From an uncultured Clostridia bacterium (GTDB lineage Bacteria; Bacillota; Clostridia; Christensenellales; Aristaeellaceae): DNA of 5,136 bases. Each line of letters begins with the position of its first letter. The first letter of the stretch is position 1. Both the position numbers and the translations under genes were made by a program. The stretch spans positions 1 through 5,136 of the forward strand of contig CAKTUU010000059.1 of NCBI GenBank assembly GCA_934621505.1, given 5' to 3'. Positions 1 to 5,028 of this stretch are shown piece after piece. Below the pieces are notes generated by a model. It did no database searches. It was given only the letters and a program-made list of their open reading frames with translations, and was not told where the DNA came from.

Positions 1-11
1 CGGCACAAGGC

Positions 12-72
12 TTAGGGGCTCTGCCCCTAAAACCCCGGCAGGAGGCAGTGCCTCCTGCACCTCCACTTTTTT
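12..72 (+). terminator. Tandem GC hairpins followed by T6: probable intrinsic terminator
   Basis: Two perfect inverted repeats lie side by side. Arms 12-19 and 23-30 (TTAGGGGC / GCCCCTAA) enclose a TCT triloop. Arms 38-47 and 49-58 (GCAGGAGGCA / TGCCTCCTGC) have a single central base, so the real loop is a few bases longer. A run of six T follows at 67-72, eight bases after the second stem. On the plus strand this is a plausible rho-independent terminator for a gene left of the window, convergent with the mutase gene. On the minus strand the second hairpin is followed only by a GGGGTTTT stretch, so it may also help end the operon transcript. The 8-base gap before the T run is longer than ideal. 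Confidence 0.5.
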
Positions 73-83
73 GACGGACTGCG

Positions 84-98
84 GGCGGCCGGGCCGCC
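84..98 (-). repeat. Perfect GC palindrome abutting the mutase stop codon
   Basis: Arms 84-90 (GGCGGCC) and 92-98 (GGCCGCC) are perfect inverted repeats around one G. They begin at the base directly after the TAA stop (101-99) of the mutase gene. On the minus strand no T run follows (the next bases are CGCAGTCCGTC and then A6), so it is not a classic intrinsic terminator. It could protect the 3' end of the mRNA or stop ribosome-free polymerase together with the hairpins at 12-58. Confidence 0.4.
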
Positions 99-1526
99 TT
101 ATTCAGCCTTGAAGGACAGGCCCAAAAAACGGGCCAGGGTTTGCACCAGCCCACGGGCGTCGGCCAGAGTGGCGCTTTCCGCAAAAACGCGGATGCGGGG
201 CTCCGTGCCGGAAAAACGGCCGATGATCCAGCCGCCGTCCTGGAAATAGACCTTGCAGCCGTCCATGTAGCTGACCTTTTCAATGGGCCGGTCAAAGGCA
301 GGCAGCTTCTTTTCTTCCATCAGCAGCCTGGCGATGTCGCCCCGGCTGGCGGGGGTCAGGGCCCAGTCGTATTCCGCCATGTGCAGTTCGCCATAGGTGG
401 TGTACAGCTCCTGTACCAGCTCGGACAGGGGCTTATGGGTAACGGACAGCATTTCCACCAGAAGGGAGGCGGCGTACAGGCCGTCCTTGCCGCTGATGTG
501 GCCCCGCACAGTCAGACCGCCGGAGGATTCGCCGCCGATCAGGGCGTTGTGCGCATCCATTCCCGCGGAAATGTGCTTGAAGCCTACGGGCACCTCGATG
601 CATTCCTGACCGAAGGCCTTGGCCACCCGGTCCAGCAGGTGGGTGGTGGCGATGTTGCGCACAGCCGCGCCCCGCCAGCCCTTGTATTTCAGCAGATAGT
701 AGTACAACAGCACCAGCACCTCGTTGCTGGATACATAGTTGCCCTTTTCATCCACCACGCCCAGCCGGTCCGCGTCGCCGTCGGTGGCGATGCCCAGCAG
801 CGCGTTGTGATCCACCACGGAGGCCTGCAAATCCACCAGGGTTTCCGGGTTGGGGGCGGGCAGGTGGCCGCCGAAGAACGCGTCGTGACGGTCGTTGATG
901 ACGTTAACGTCGCAACGGGCGGTATATAGAATGGTCAGCAGGCCGGACAGGCTGACGCCATACATGGGGTCCAGCACAATGCGGGGACGGCGGGCGCGGA
1001 TGGCCTGCATGTCAATCTGGCTCATGATGGAATCCAGATAAGCGTCCCGGGGATCGATAAACTGAATTTTGCCCTGAGCGCGGGCCGCGTCAAAGTCCAT
1101 GACCTGAATATCCTGATCGGTCAGGGAATTGGCTTCCGCGCCAATTTCGTTGGTCACGTCCTCAACGGCGTCCCGCCCGCCCGCGGTAAACAGCTTGATG
1201 CCGTTGTATACCGCCGGGTTGTGGCTGGCGGTTACCGCCGCGCCGTAGGGCAGATCCATATAGCGCACGGTAAACATGATCTGGGGGGTAGGGGCCGCCA
1301 GGTTGACAAAATACAGCGGCACGTTTTCAGCGGCCATGACCTCGCTGAACCAGATGGCGCTTTCACGGCTTAAGAAGCGGCGGTCATAGCCGATGCACAG
1401 TCCCTTTTTGTCCGCGCCCTCCCGCTTCATACGCCGGGCCAGCGCCGCCGCTACGCGCTGAATGTTCGCCCGGGTAAAGTCGTCGCCAATAATCGCGCGC
1501 CATCCGCCGGTGCCAAATTGAATCAT
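99..1526 (-). CDS. Alpha-D-phosphohexomutase (phosphoglucomutase/phosphomannomutase family)
   Basis: Cytosolic enzyme of 475 residues that interconverts hexose 1-phosphate and 6-phosphate through a phosphoserine. All four family signatures are visible. The catalytic loop TASHNP is at residues 99-104 with the phosphorylated Ser101. The Mg-binding loop DGDADR is at 249-254. The sugar-recognition loop GGESSGG is at 331-337. The phosphate-binding loop RFSGTEPR is at 437-444. The start FGTGGWRAIIGDDF and the overall length fit the compact COG1109 type, not the ~580-residue PgcA of Bacillus; from memory it resembles the subgroup labelled PGM-like of unassigned substrate. The start ATG (1526-1524) has AAGAAGG (1540-1534) seven bases upstream. 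It lies 43 nt after the GH94 phosphorylase gene on the same strand, so its likely substrate is the sugar-1-phosphate that enzyme releases (GlcNAc-1-P or Glc-1-P). Family assignment is firm; substrate is inferred. Confidence 0.93.
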   Translation of the reverse strand: MIQFGTGGWRAIIGDDFTRANIQRVAAALARRMKREGADKKGLCIGYDRRFLSRESAIWFSEVMAAENVPLYFVNLAAPTPQIMFTVRYMDLPYGAAVTASHNPAVYNGIKLFTAGGRDAVEDVTNEIGAEANSLTDQDIQVMDFDAARAQGKIQFIDPRDAYLDSIMSQIDMQAIRARRPRIVLDPMYGVSLSGLLTILYTARCDVNVINDRHDAFFGGHLPAPNPETLVDLQASVVDHNALLGIATDGDADRLGVVDEKGNYVSSNEVLVLLYYYLLKYKGWRGAAVRNIATTHLLDRVAKAFGQECIEVPVGFKHISAGMDAHNALIGGESSGGLTVRGHISGKDGLYAASLLVEMLSVTHKPLSELVQELYTTYGELHMAEYDWALTPASRGDIARLLMEEKKLPAFDRPIEKVSYMDGCKVYFQDGGWIIGRFSGTEPRIRVFAESATLADARGLVQTLARFLGLSFKAE

Positions 1527-1541
1527 AAAGAAGCCTTCTTT
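1527..1541 (-). promoter_or_regulatory. Mutase ribosome binding site inside a small palindrome
   Basis: AAAGAAG (1527-1533) and CTTCTTT (1535-1541) form a perfect inverted repeat around one base. On the mRNA this reads AAAGAAGGCTTCTTT and contains the Shine-Dalgarno AAGAAGG (1540-1534), seven bases before the ATG. A folded stem of about six mostly A-U pairs would cover the ribosome binding site. The stem is weak, so any effect on translation is uncertain; the ribosome binding site itself is credible. Confidence 0.5.
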
Positions 1542-1558
1542 CTGCTCGTTATATACTG

Positions 1559-1576
1559 GGGCTAAAAAATCAGCCC
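1559..1576 (-). other. Small intercistronic hairpin over the phosphorylase stop codon
   Basis: GGGCT (1559-1563) and AGCCC (1572-1576) can pair across an eight-base loop; on the mRNA the loop is U-rich (GAUUUUUU) and the phosphorylase UGA spans its start. Five pairs without a trailing U tract are too little for a strong terminator, so read-through from the phosphorylase to the mutase is expected. It could mark an mRNA processing site. Confidence 0.25.
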
Positions 1577-3963
1577 ATTACCACACGCACGGTATGCGCG
1601 CCATGGTCAAACAGGGGAATGCGGCCGGCGGGAGCGCCGTCCACATACAGGGCGGCAACGCCGTGCTGCACATGTTCGGGGTTTTCCACCCGAATCTGAT
1701 ACGTTGCGCCGCGCCAGAGGCGGGTAGCCTCAAAGCCGTCCCAGGCAGCGGGAATGCAGGGGTCCACCTCCAGCCCGTCAAAGCCGGGACGGATGCCAAG
1801 CATGTAGTGGGTAGCGGCATAATAGGCCCAGCCGGCGGAGCCGGTCATAAAGGGGTGACGGGCTCGGCCAAAGGCGCTGTGATCCCGCCCCATGATGAAC
1901 TGGCAGTAGGTATAGGGCTCCGCCTGACGAACCTCCATCTGGTCGTTCTGGTTTTCGGGCAAAAGCGCGTCATAGAACTTCATGGCCCGGTCGCCGCGGC
2001 CCAGACGGCATTCCGCTACCCAGGCCCAGGGGTTGGGATGGCTGAACACCGCGCCGTTTTCCTTTATGCCGGGGTACACCCGGGTCACAAAGCCGATGGA
2101 GTCATCCGGCGTGCGGAAGGAAGGGGCGTTCAGCATGAGTCCATAGGGGGTAAACAGCCACTGGTCCACCGCGTCCATGCAGCTAAGGCCCTGCTGACGG
2201 GTGGCCGCGCCGGAGGCTACGGCCCAGGCGTTGCTTTCCAGATGAACCTTGCCTTCCTCGGCGGTATGGGAACCGATGGGCCGTCCGTCGCCGGTAAAGC
2301 CCCGCAGGAACCACTGGCCGTCCCACAGCACATCCTGACAGGCTTTGCGCATCTGATCCGCCAGCGCCTGATAATGGTCCGCGTCCTGCCGGCGGCCCAA
2401 ATGCCGGGCCGCGTCCAGAAAATGCTCCGTCGCCCAGATCAGCAGGAAAGTCACCATGGCGCTTTCGCCGCCGCCCAGGTTCAGGCAGTCGTTCCAGTCG
2501 GCACGCAGCCCCTTGGTGATGCCGTGGCTTCCGATTTGGGAATAGCTGAAGTCCAGCGCCTGCTTCATGTGCTGCCACACGGTGGCCTGCCCCTGATCGG
2601 CGTAAGGAATCACCTGATCGAAGAACGCGTCGTCGCCGGTTTCCCGCACATATTCCACAATGGCGGGCAGCAGCCACAGGGCGTCATCGGCGCAGGTGTC
2701 CTTCAGCCCGTGAATCATGGAGGACTTATCCGGCATGGGCACAACCGTGGGAGACTTGAAGGCCGGGGCCTTGCAGGGCTCAAACCAGGCGGGATCGAAC
2801 AGGTGCAGGCCGTAGCCCATGCTGACCTGGCCGTGCAGCAGCTGCTGGATGCGCTTGCGGCAGCCGTCCGGTTCAGCGCCGGGAATGCACATGGCGTCCT
2901 GGGCCGTGTCCCGGTAGCCAAGCCCTGTGCGGCCGCCTACCTCGATAAAGGAGGAAAAACGGGAAAACAGCACGTTGATTTCGCTCTGGTACAGGTTCCA
3001 GATATTCAGGCTGCGGTTCATGTTCTGGTGAGGGGTTTGCACGGTCAGCACCGTCAGCTTCTGGTTCCACCAGGCCTTCAGCGCCGCAAAGGCCGAGTCC
3101 GTACCGGCGGCATCGTACTTATGGCGGGCTTTGGCCGCGGCGGTTTCATCGCCTGTGCCCAGGTAGAACAATACGCGGGCTTCCTCGCCGGGGGCCAGCA
3201 CCAGCTGCTTTTGCAGCGCGCCGCAGGGATTGCCGCCCTTTTCGGCGGAACCGGACAAAAGCCCCCGTTCCACGCCGATGGGGTTGCTTTCGGTATGGTA
3301 CGCGCCGATAAACGCGTCCCGCTGGCTGTCAAAGCTGTCCGGGGTAAAGTTACCGGCGAAGAATTGGTAGCTGTCCCCCTCGTAATGATACTCGGCCAGC
3401 ACAGCGCCGTTACGCATGCAGGAGCCGGTGGCGTACAGGCTCATCTGAAAGTTTTGGTTGTCGATGTCAACGTGGTGGAAGGAAAACTCCACATAGCCGG
3501 TCACGCTGATGCGGCGCACTGTGTCCGAATGGTTGCGGATGCGCACGTCAAAGATTTCCACCGGGTCGCCGCCGTTTTCCTCCCGGGGAATAAACAGGGT
3601 CTGGGAGGCGGCAAGCCCCTGATAATCGCAGGTATAGGCGGAATAGCTCATGCCGTGGCGGCAGGTATAGCGGGCCTTGTCCAGAGGGCGGCCGGTGGGC
3701 TGCCAGCTCAGGGACCAGTAGTCGCCGCTGTCCTGATCCCGCAGGTAGACATAGTGGCCCGGATAGTCAAGCGGCACGCCGTTGGGGCGGAAACGGGTGA
3801 TCCGGTGGTACTGGGGCGAATCCAGCCAGCAGTAGCCCCCGGCGTTGTGGGACAGCACAGCGCCCATGCGCTGGGTGCCCAGATAGTTGGTCAGCGAAAC
3901 AGGGCAATCCACCCGGTCTACCACATATTCCCGATTCAAATCGTCAAAAAAACCGTACCGCAT
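1570..3963 (-). CDS. chbP: GH94 disaccharide phosphorylase, N,N'-diacetylchitobiose phosphorylase type
   Basis: A 797-residue cytosolic inverting phosphorylase that would split chitobiose with phosphate into GlcNAc-1-phosphate and GlcNAc. No signal peptide is seen. Layout follows GH94: N-terminal beta-sandwich (about 1-270), helical linker, (alpha/alpha)6 barrel (about 315-740) and a small C-terminal beta domain. RADWNDCLNLGGGES (487-501) carries the general acid Asp492, the same number as I recall for the Vibrio proteolyticus enzyme. FIEVGGRTGLGYRDTAQD (339-356) supplies Arg and Asp residues of the sugar subsite. SHPNPW (641-646) and MTGSAGW (706-712) match the phosphate-binding His and Thr-Gly. 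NAGGY, FRPN, DSGDYWSLSWQP and IGFVTRVYPGIKENG favour the chitobiose clade over CepA-type cellobiose phosphorylases, but substrate is not proven. The start ATG (3963-3961) has GGAGGT (3976-3971) seven bases upstream and gives the family's N-terminus, MRYGFFDDLNREYV. The open frame continues far upstream, but that part is not family-like. First gene of an operon with the mutase. Confidence 0.9.
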   Translation of the reverse strand: MRYGFFDDLNREYVVDRVDCPVSLTNYLGTQRMGAVLSHNAGGYCWLDSPQYHRITRFRPNGVPLDYPGHYVYLRDQDSGDYWSLSWQPTGRPLDKARYTCRHGMSYSAYTCDYQGLAASQTLFIPREENGGDPVEIFDVRIRNHSDTVRRISVTGYVEFSFHHVDIDNQNFQMSLYATGSCMRNGAVLAEYHYEGDSYQFFAGNFTPDSFDSQRDAFIGAYHTESNPIGVERGLLSGSAEKGGNPCGALQKQLVLAPGEEARVLFYLGTGDETAAAKARHKYDAAGTDSAFAALKAWWNQKLTVLTVQTPHQNMNRSLNIWNLYQSEINVLFSRFSSFIEVGGRTGLGYRDTAQDAMCIPGAEPDGCRKRIQQLLHGQVSMGYGLHLFDPAWFEPCKAPAFKSPTVVPMPDKSSMIHGLKDTCADDALWLLPAIVEYVRETGDDAFFDQVIPYADQGQATVWQHMKQALDFSYSQIGSHGITKGLRADWNDCLNLGGGESAMVTFLLIWATEHFLDAARHLGRRQDADHYQALADQMRKACQDVLWDGQWFLRGFTGDGRPIGSHTAEEGKVHLESNAWAVASGAATRQQGLSCMDAVDQWLFTPYGLMLNAPSFRTPDDSIGFVTRVYPGIKENGAVFSHPNPWAWVAECRLGRGDRAMKFYDALLPENQNDQMEVRQAEPYTYCQFIMGRDHSAFGRARHPFMTGSAGWAYYAATHYMLGIRPGFDGLEVDPCIPAAWDGFEATRLWRGATYQIRVENPEHVQHGVAALYVDGAPAGRIPLFDHGAHTVRVVMG

Positions 3964-3970
3964 GGCATGA

Positions 3971-3976
3971 ACCTCC
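3971..3976 (-). promoter_or_regulatory. Ribosome binding site that fixes the phosphorylase start
   Basis: GGAGGT on the minus strand lies seven bases before the ATG at 3963-3961. It decides the start, because the same frame stays open on the minus strand to 4734, with no other start that has both a good Shine-Dalgarno and GH94-like residues after it. Confidence 0.85.
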
Positions 3977-3993
3977 GTACAGGTATATTTTGC

Positions 3994-4025
3994 TTCTGAT
4001 AAACAGGATAACAGATTCTGATAAA
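3994..4025 (-). promoter_or_regulatory. Direct repeat pair TTCTGATAAA: candidate operator/promoter zone for the phosphorylase operon
   Basis: The 10-mer TTCTGATAAA occurs exactly at 3994-4003 and 4016-4025, with a 22-base period, about two helical turns. It sits 30-60 bases upstream of the phosphorylase ATG. Between the copies the minus strand reads TGTTATCCT (4012-4004), which resembles an extended -10 element (TGnTATnnT) but has no good -35 box. An alternative minus-strand promoter is TTGTCT (4097-4092), 17 bases, then CAAAAT (4074-4069), each box matching four of six consensus bases. The repeat is seen directly; its role as binding site for a regulator of the operon is a guess. Confidence 0.35.
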
Positions 4026-4040
4026 AAGAAAATGGCTTTT

Positions 4041-4061
4041 CCTGGAAGGTATCTTGCCAGG
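4041..4061. repeat. Imperfect palindrome CCTGG-N11-CCAGG
   Basis: The 21-base stretch 4041-4061 is an interrupted palindrome with perfect outer arms CCTGG and CCAGG, and two further matching pairs inside (seven of ten positions per arm). It lies in the divergent intergenic region, about 80-100 bases upstream of the phosphorylase start. Size and symmetry fit an operator for a dimeric repressor such as a LacI-type protein, but no regulator gene is in the window. Confidence 0.25.
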
Positions 4062-4121
4062 TAGGCCAATTTTGTGCGTGCCGAAAAAAGCAGACAATAT
4101 ATGGCTCATCTATGAAAATAC

Positions 4122-4149
4122 ACAGGTTTGCTGAGAAACTGTATTTTTT
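4122..4149 (+). terminator. Weak terminator-like hairpin with T6 in the intergenic region
   Basis: ACAG (4122-4125) plus TTT (4127-4129) can pair with AAA (4136-4138) plus CTGT (4139-4142), with a bulged G at 4126 and a six-base loop. A run of six T follows at 4144-4149. The stem is short and A-T rich. It could be an attenuator in a long leader of the dehydrogenase gene or the remains of a terminator of a lost gene. A Shine-Dalgarno-like GGAGGG follows at 4150-4155, then an 11-codon frame at 4160-4195 (MIVVKESFAWK), only four bases later; no homology supports it as a gene. Confidence 0.2.
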
Positions 4150-4234
4150 GGAGGGAAGAATGATCGTTGTTAAAGAAAGCTTCGCGTGGAAGTGAGAAAC
4201 AAAAGATAAAGATGCGCCCCTTCGCGAACTGGGT

Positions 4235-4251
4235 CCAGGGCGAAGCCCTGG
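4235..4251. repeat. Short-loop GC hairpin directly upstream of the dehydrogenase promoter
   Basis: CCAGGGC (4235-4241) and GCCCTGG (4245-4251) form a perfect 7-bp inverted repeat with a GAA triloop. The 8-base palindrome TTCGCGAA lies just before it at 4221-4228, and CCCCT (4217-4221) could pair with AGGGG (4263-4267) as an outer stem. The architecture (GGGC, triloop, GCCC) is like the hairpin at 12-30, which suggests a family of dispersed repeats. It ends at the base directly before the TTGACA box. Confidence 0.45.
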
Positions 4252-4280
4252 TTGACAGGGGGAGGGGAAAAGAATATGAT
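4252..4280 (+). promoter_or_regulatory. Near-consensus sigma-A promoter for the dehydrogenase gene
   Basis: TTGACA (4252-4257, six of six) is followed by a 17-base all-purine spacer and TATGAT (4275-4280, five of six). Transcription would start near 4286-4288, leaving a leader of about 25 bases that still contains the Shine-Dalgarno at 4299-4305. This rules out the upstream in-frame TTG (4252) and ATG codons (4276, 4279) as starts on this transcript, since they lie within the promoter itself. Confidence 0.7.
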
Positions 4281-4298
4281 GAAAAGAAGTTGGGGAAA

Positions 4299-4305
4299 GA
4301 GGGGG
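4299..4305 (+). promoter_or_regulatory. Ribosome binding site that sets the dehydrogenase start
   Basis: GAGGGGG lies six bases before the ATG at 4312. A similar purine tract (GGGGGAGGGG, 4258-4267) precedes the ATG at 4276, but that one overlaps the promoter spacer. The downstream start gives the family-typical N-terminus MKTALITGGSRGIG. Confidence 0.6.
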
Positions 4306-4311
4306 AAAAGA

Positions 4312-5016
4312 ATGAAAACGGCTTTGATTACCGGGGGCAGCCGGGGCATCGGCGCACAGATGGCTGGCGATTTCGCGCGGGCAGGCTATCGCACCCTGTT
4401 CCTGTACCGCCGGGACCGGGACGCCGCCCAGCGCGTGCAGGCGCAAACGGGTGCACGGGCCGTTTTGTGCGATGTGCGGGATAGCGCTCAGGTGAATGAA
4501 GCCGTTCGCCAGATCGGGCATATCGACGTGCTGGTGAATAACGCCGCCATCGCCCAGCAAAAGCTGTTTACCGATATAACCGATCAGGACTGGCGCAGCG
4601 TGGTGGATACGGCTCTGACCGGGGCGTTTTACGTTTCCCGGGCGGCGCTGCCGGGAATGATCAGCCGGAAATGGGGACGAATCATCAATATATCCAGCAT
4701 ATGGGGACAGGTGGGCGGCAGCTGCGAAACGCATTACTCCGCCGCCAAGGCCGGATTGATCGGCCTGACCAAAGCGCTGGCCAAGGAAACCGCCCCCAGC
4801 GGAATCACCGTCAACTGCCTGTGCCCAGGCGTGATTCAGACGGATATGCTGTCCAGCTTTACCCCGCAGGATTTGGAAAATTTGCGGGAGGAAACCCCCG
4901 TGGGCCGTCTGGGTACCCCGGGGGATGTGTCCTCCGCCGCGCTGTGGCTGGCGGCGGAGGGCAGCGGGTTTATCACCGGACAGATTATCGGCGTAAACGG
5001 CGGCTTTGGGGAATAG
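4312..5016 (+). CDS. ymfI: Short-chain dehydrogenase/reductase, probable EF-P 5-aminopentanone reductase (YmfI type)
   Basis: A 234-residue cytosolic Rossmann-fold NAD(P)H oxidoreductase of the FabG-like classical SDR type. Visible are the cofactor loop TGGSRGIG (7-14), Arg33-Arg34 after the second strand suggesting NADPH, Asp54, the NNAAI stretch (76-80, usually NNAG), Ser129 and the YSAAK motif with Tyr142 and Lys146. The C-terminus TGQIIGVNGG is standard. NNAAIAQQKLFTDITDQDW, ISSIWGQVGGSCETHYSAAKAG and the ETPVGRLGTP stretch match what I recall of clostridial YmfI proteins. YmfI reduces the 5-aminopentanone group on Lys32 of elongation factor P in Bacillus subtilis; a generic 3-oxoacyl-ACP reductase-like role is the alternative. 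Oddities: the usual tetrad Asn of the NLxG motif is Ala101 (TALTG), and the helix before IDVLVNN is about five residues short. No EF-P gene is nearby. It has its own promoter and is divergent from the phosphorylase operon. Confidence 0.85.
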   Translation: MKTALITGGSRGIGAQMAGDFARAGYRTLFLYRRDRDAAQRVQAQTGARAVLCDVRDSAQVNEAVRQIGHIDVLVNNAAIAQQKLFTDITDQDWRSVVDTALTGAFYVSRAALPGMISRKWGRIINISSIWGQVGGSCETHYSAAKAGLIGLTKALAKETAPSGITVNCLCPGVIQTDMLSSFTPQDLENLREETPVGRLGTPGDVSSAALWLAAEGSGFITGQIIGVNGGFGE

Positions 5017-5028
5017 CGTGTAGGTTTG

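Noticed and set aside
141..929. 262-residue plus-strand open frame opposite the mutase
   Set aside because: Antisense shadow with low-complexity composition; the mutase on the minus strand has all four family motifs.
1545..1556. TATATAAC on the minus strand between phosphorylase and mutase as an internal -10 box
   Set aside because: No -35-like hexamer at 16-18 bases upstream; the 43-nt gap fits simple co-transcription.
1594..3999. 801-residue plus-strand open frame opposite the phosphorylase
   Set aside because: It is the antisense shadow of a GC-rich gene; the composition is Val/Gly/His/Gln-rich with no recognisable domain, while the minus strand has full GH94 motifs.
4252..4311. TTG or ATG starts (4252, 4276, 4279) giving a longer dehydrogenase
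   Set aside because: The added residues are not family-like and the codons overlap a TTGACA-17-TATGAT promoter.
3964..4734. Minus-strand open frame extending the phosphorylase by 257 residues upstream
   Set aside because: The extension runs through the AT-rich intergenic region and antisense to the dehydrogenase, has no GH94 similarity, and the Shine-Dalgarno and family N-terminus are at 3963.
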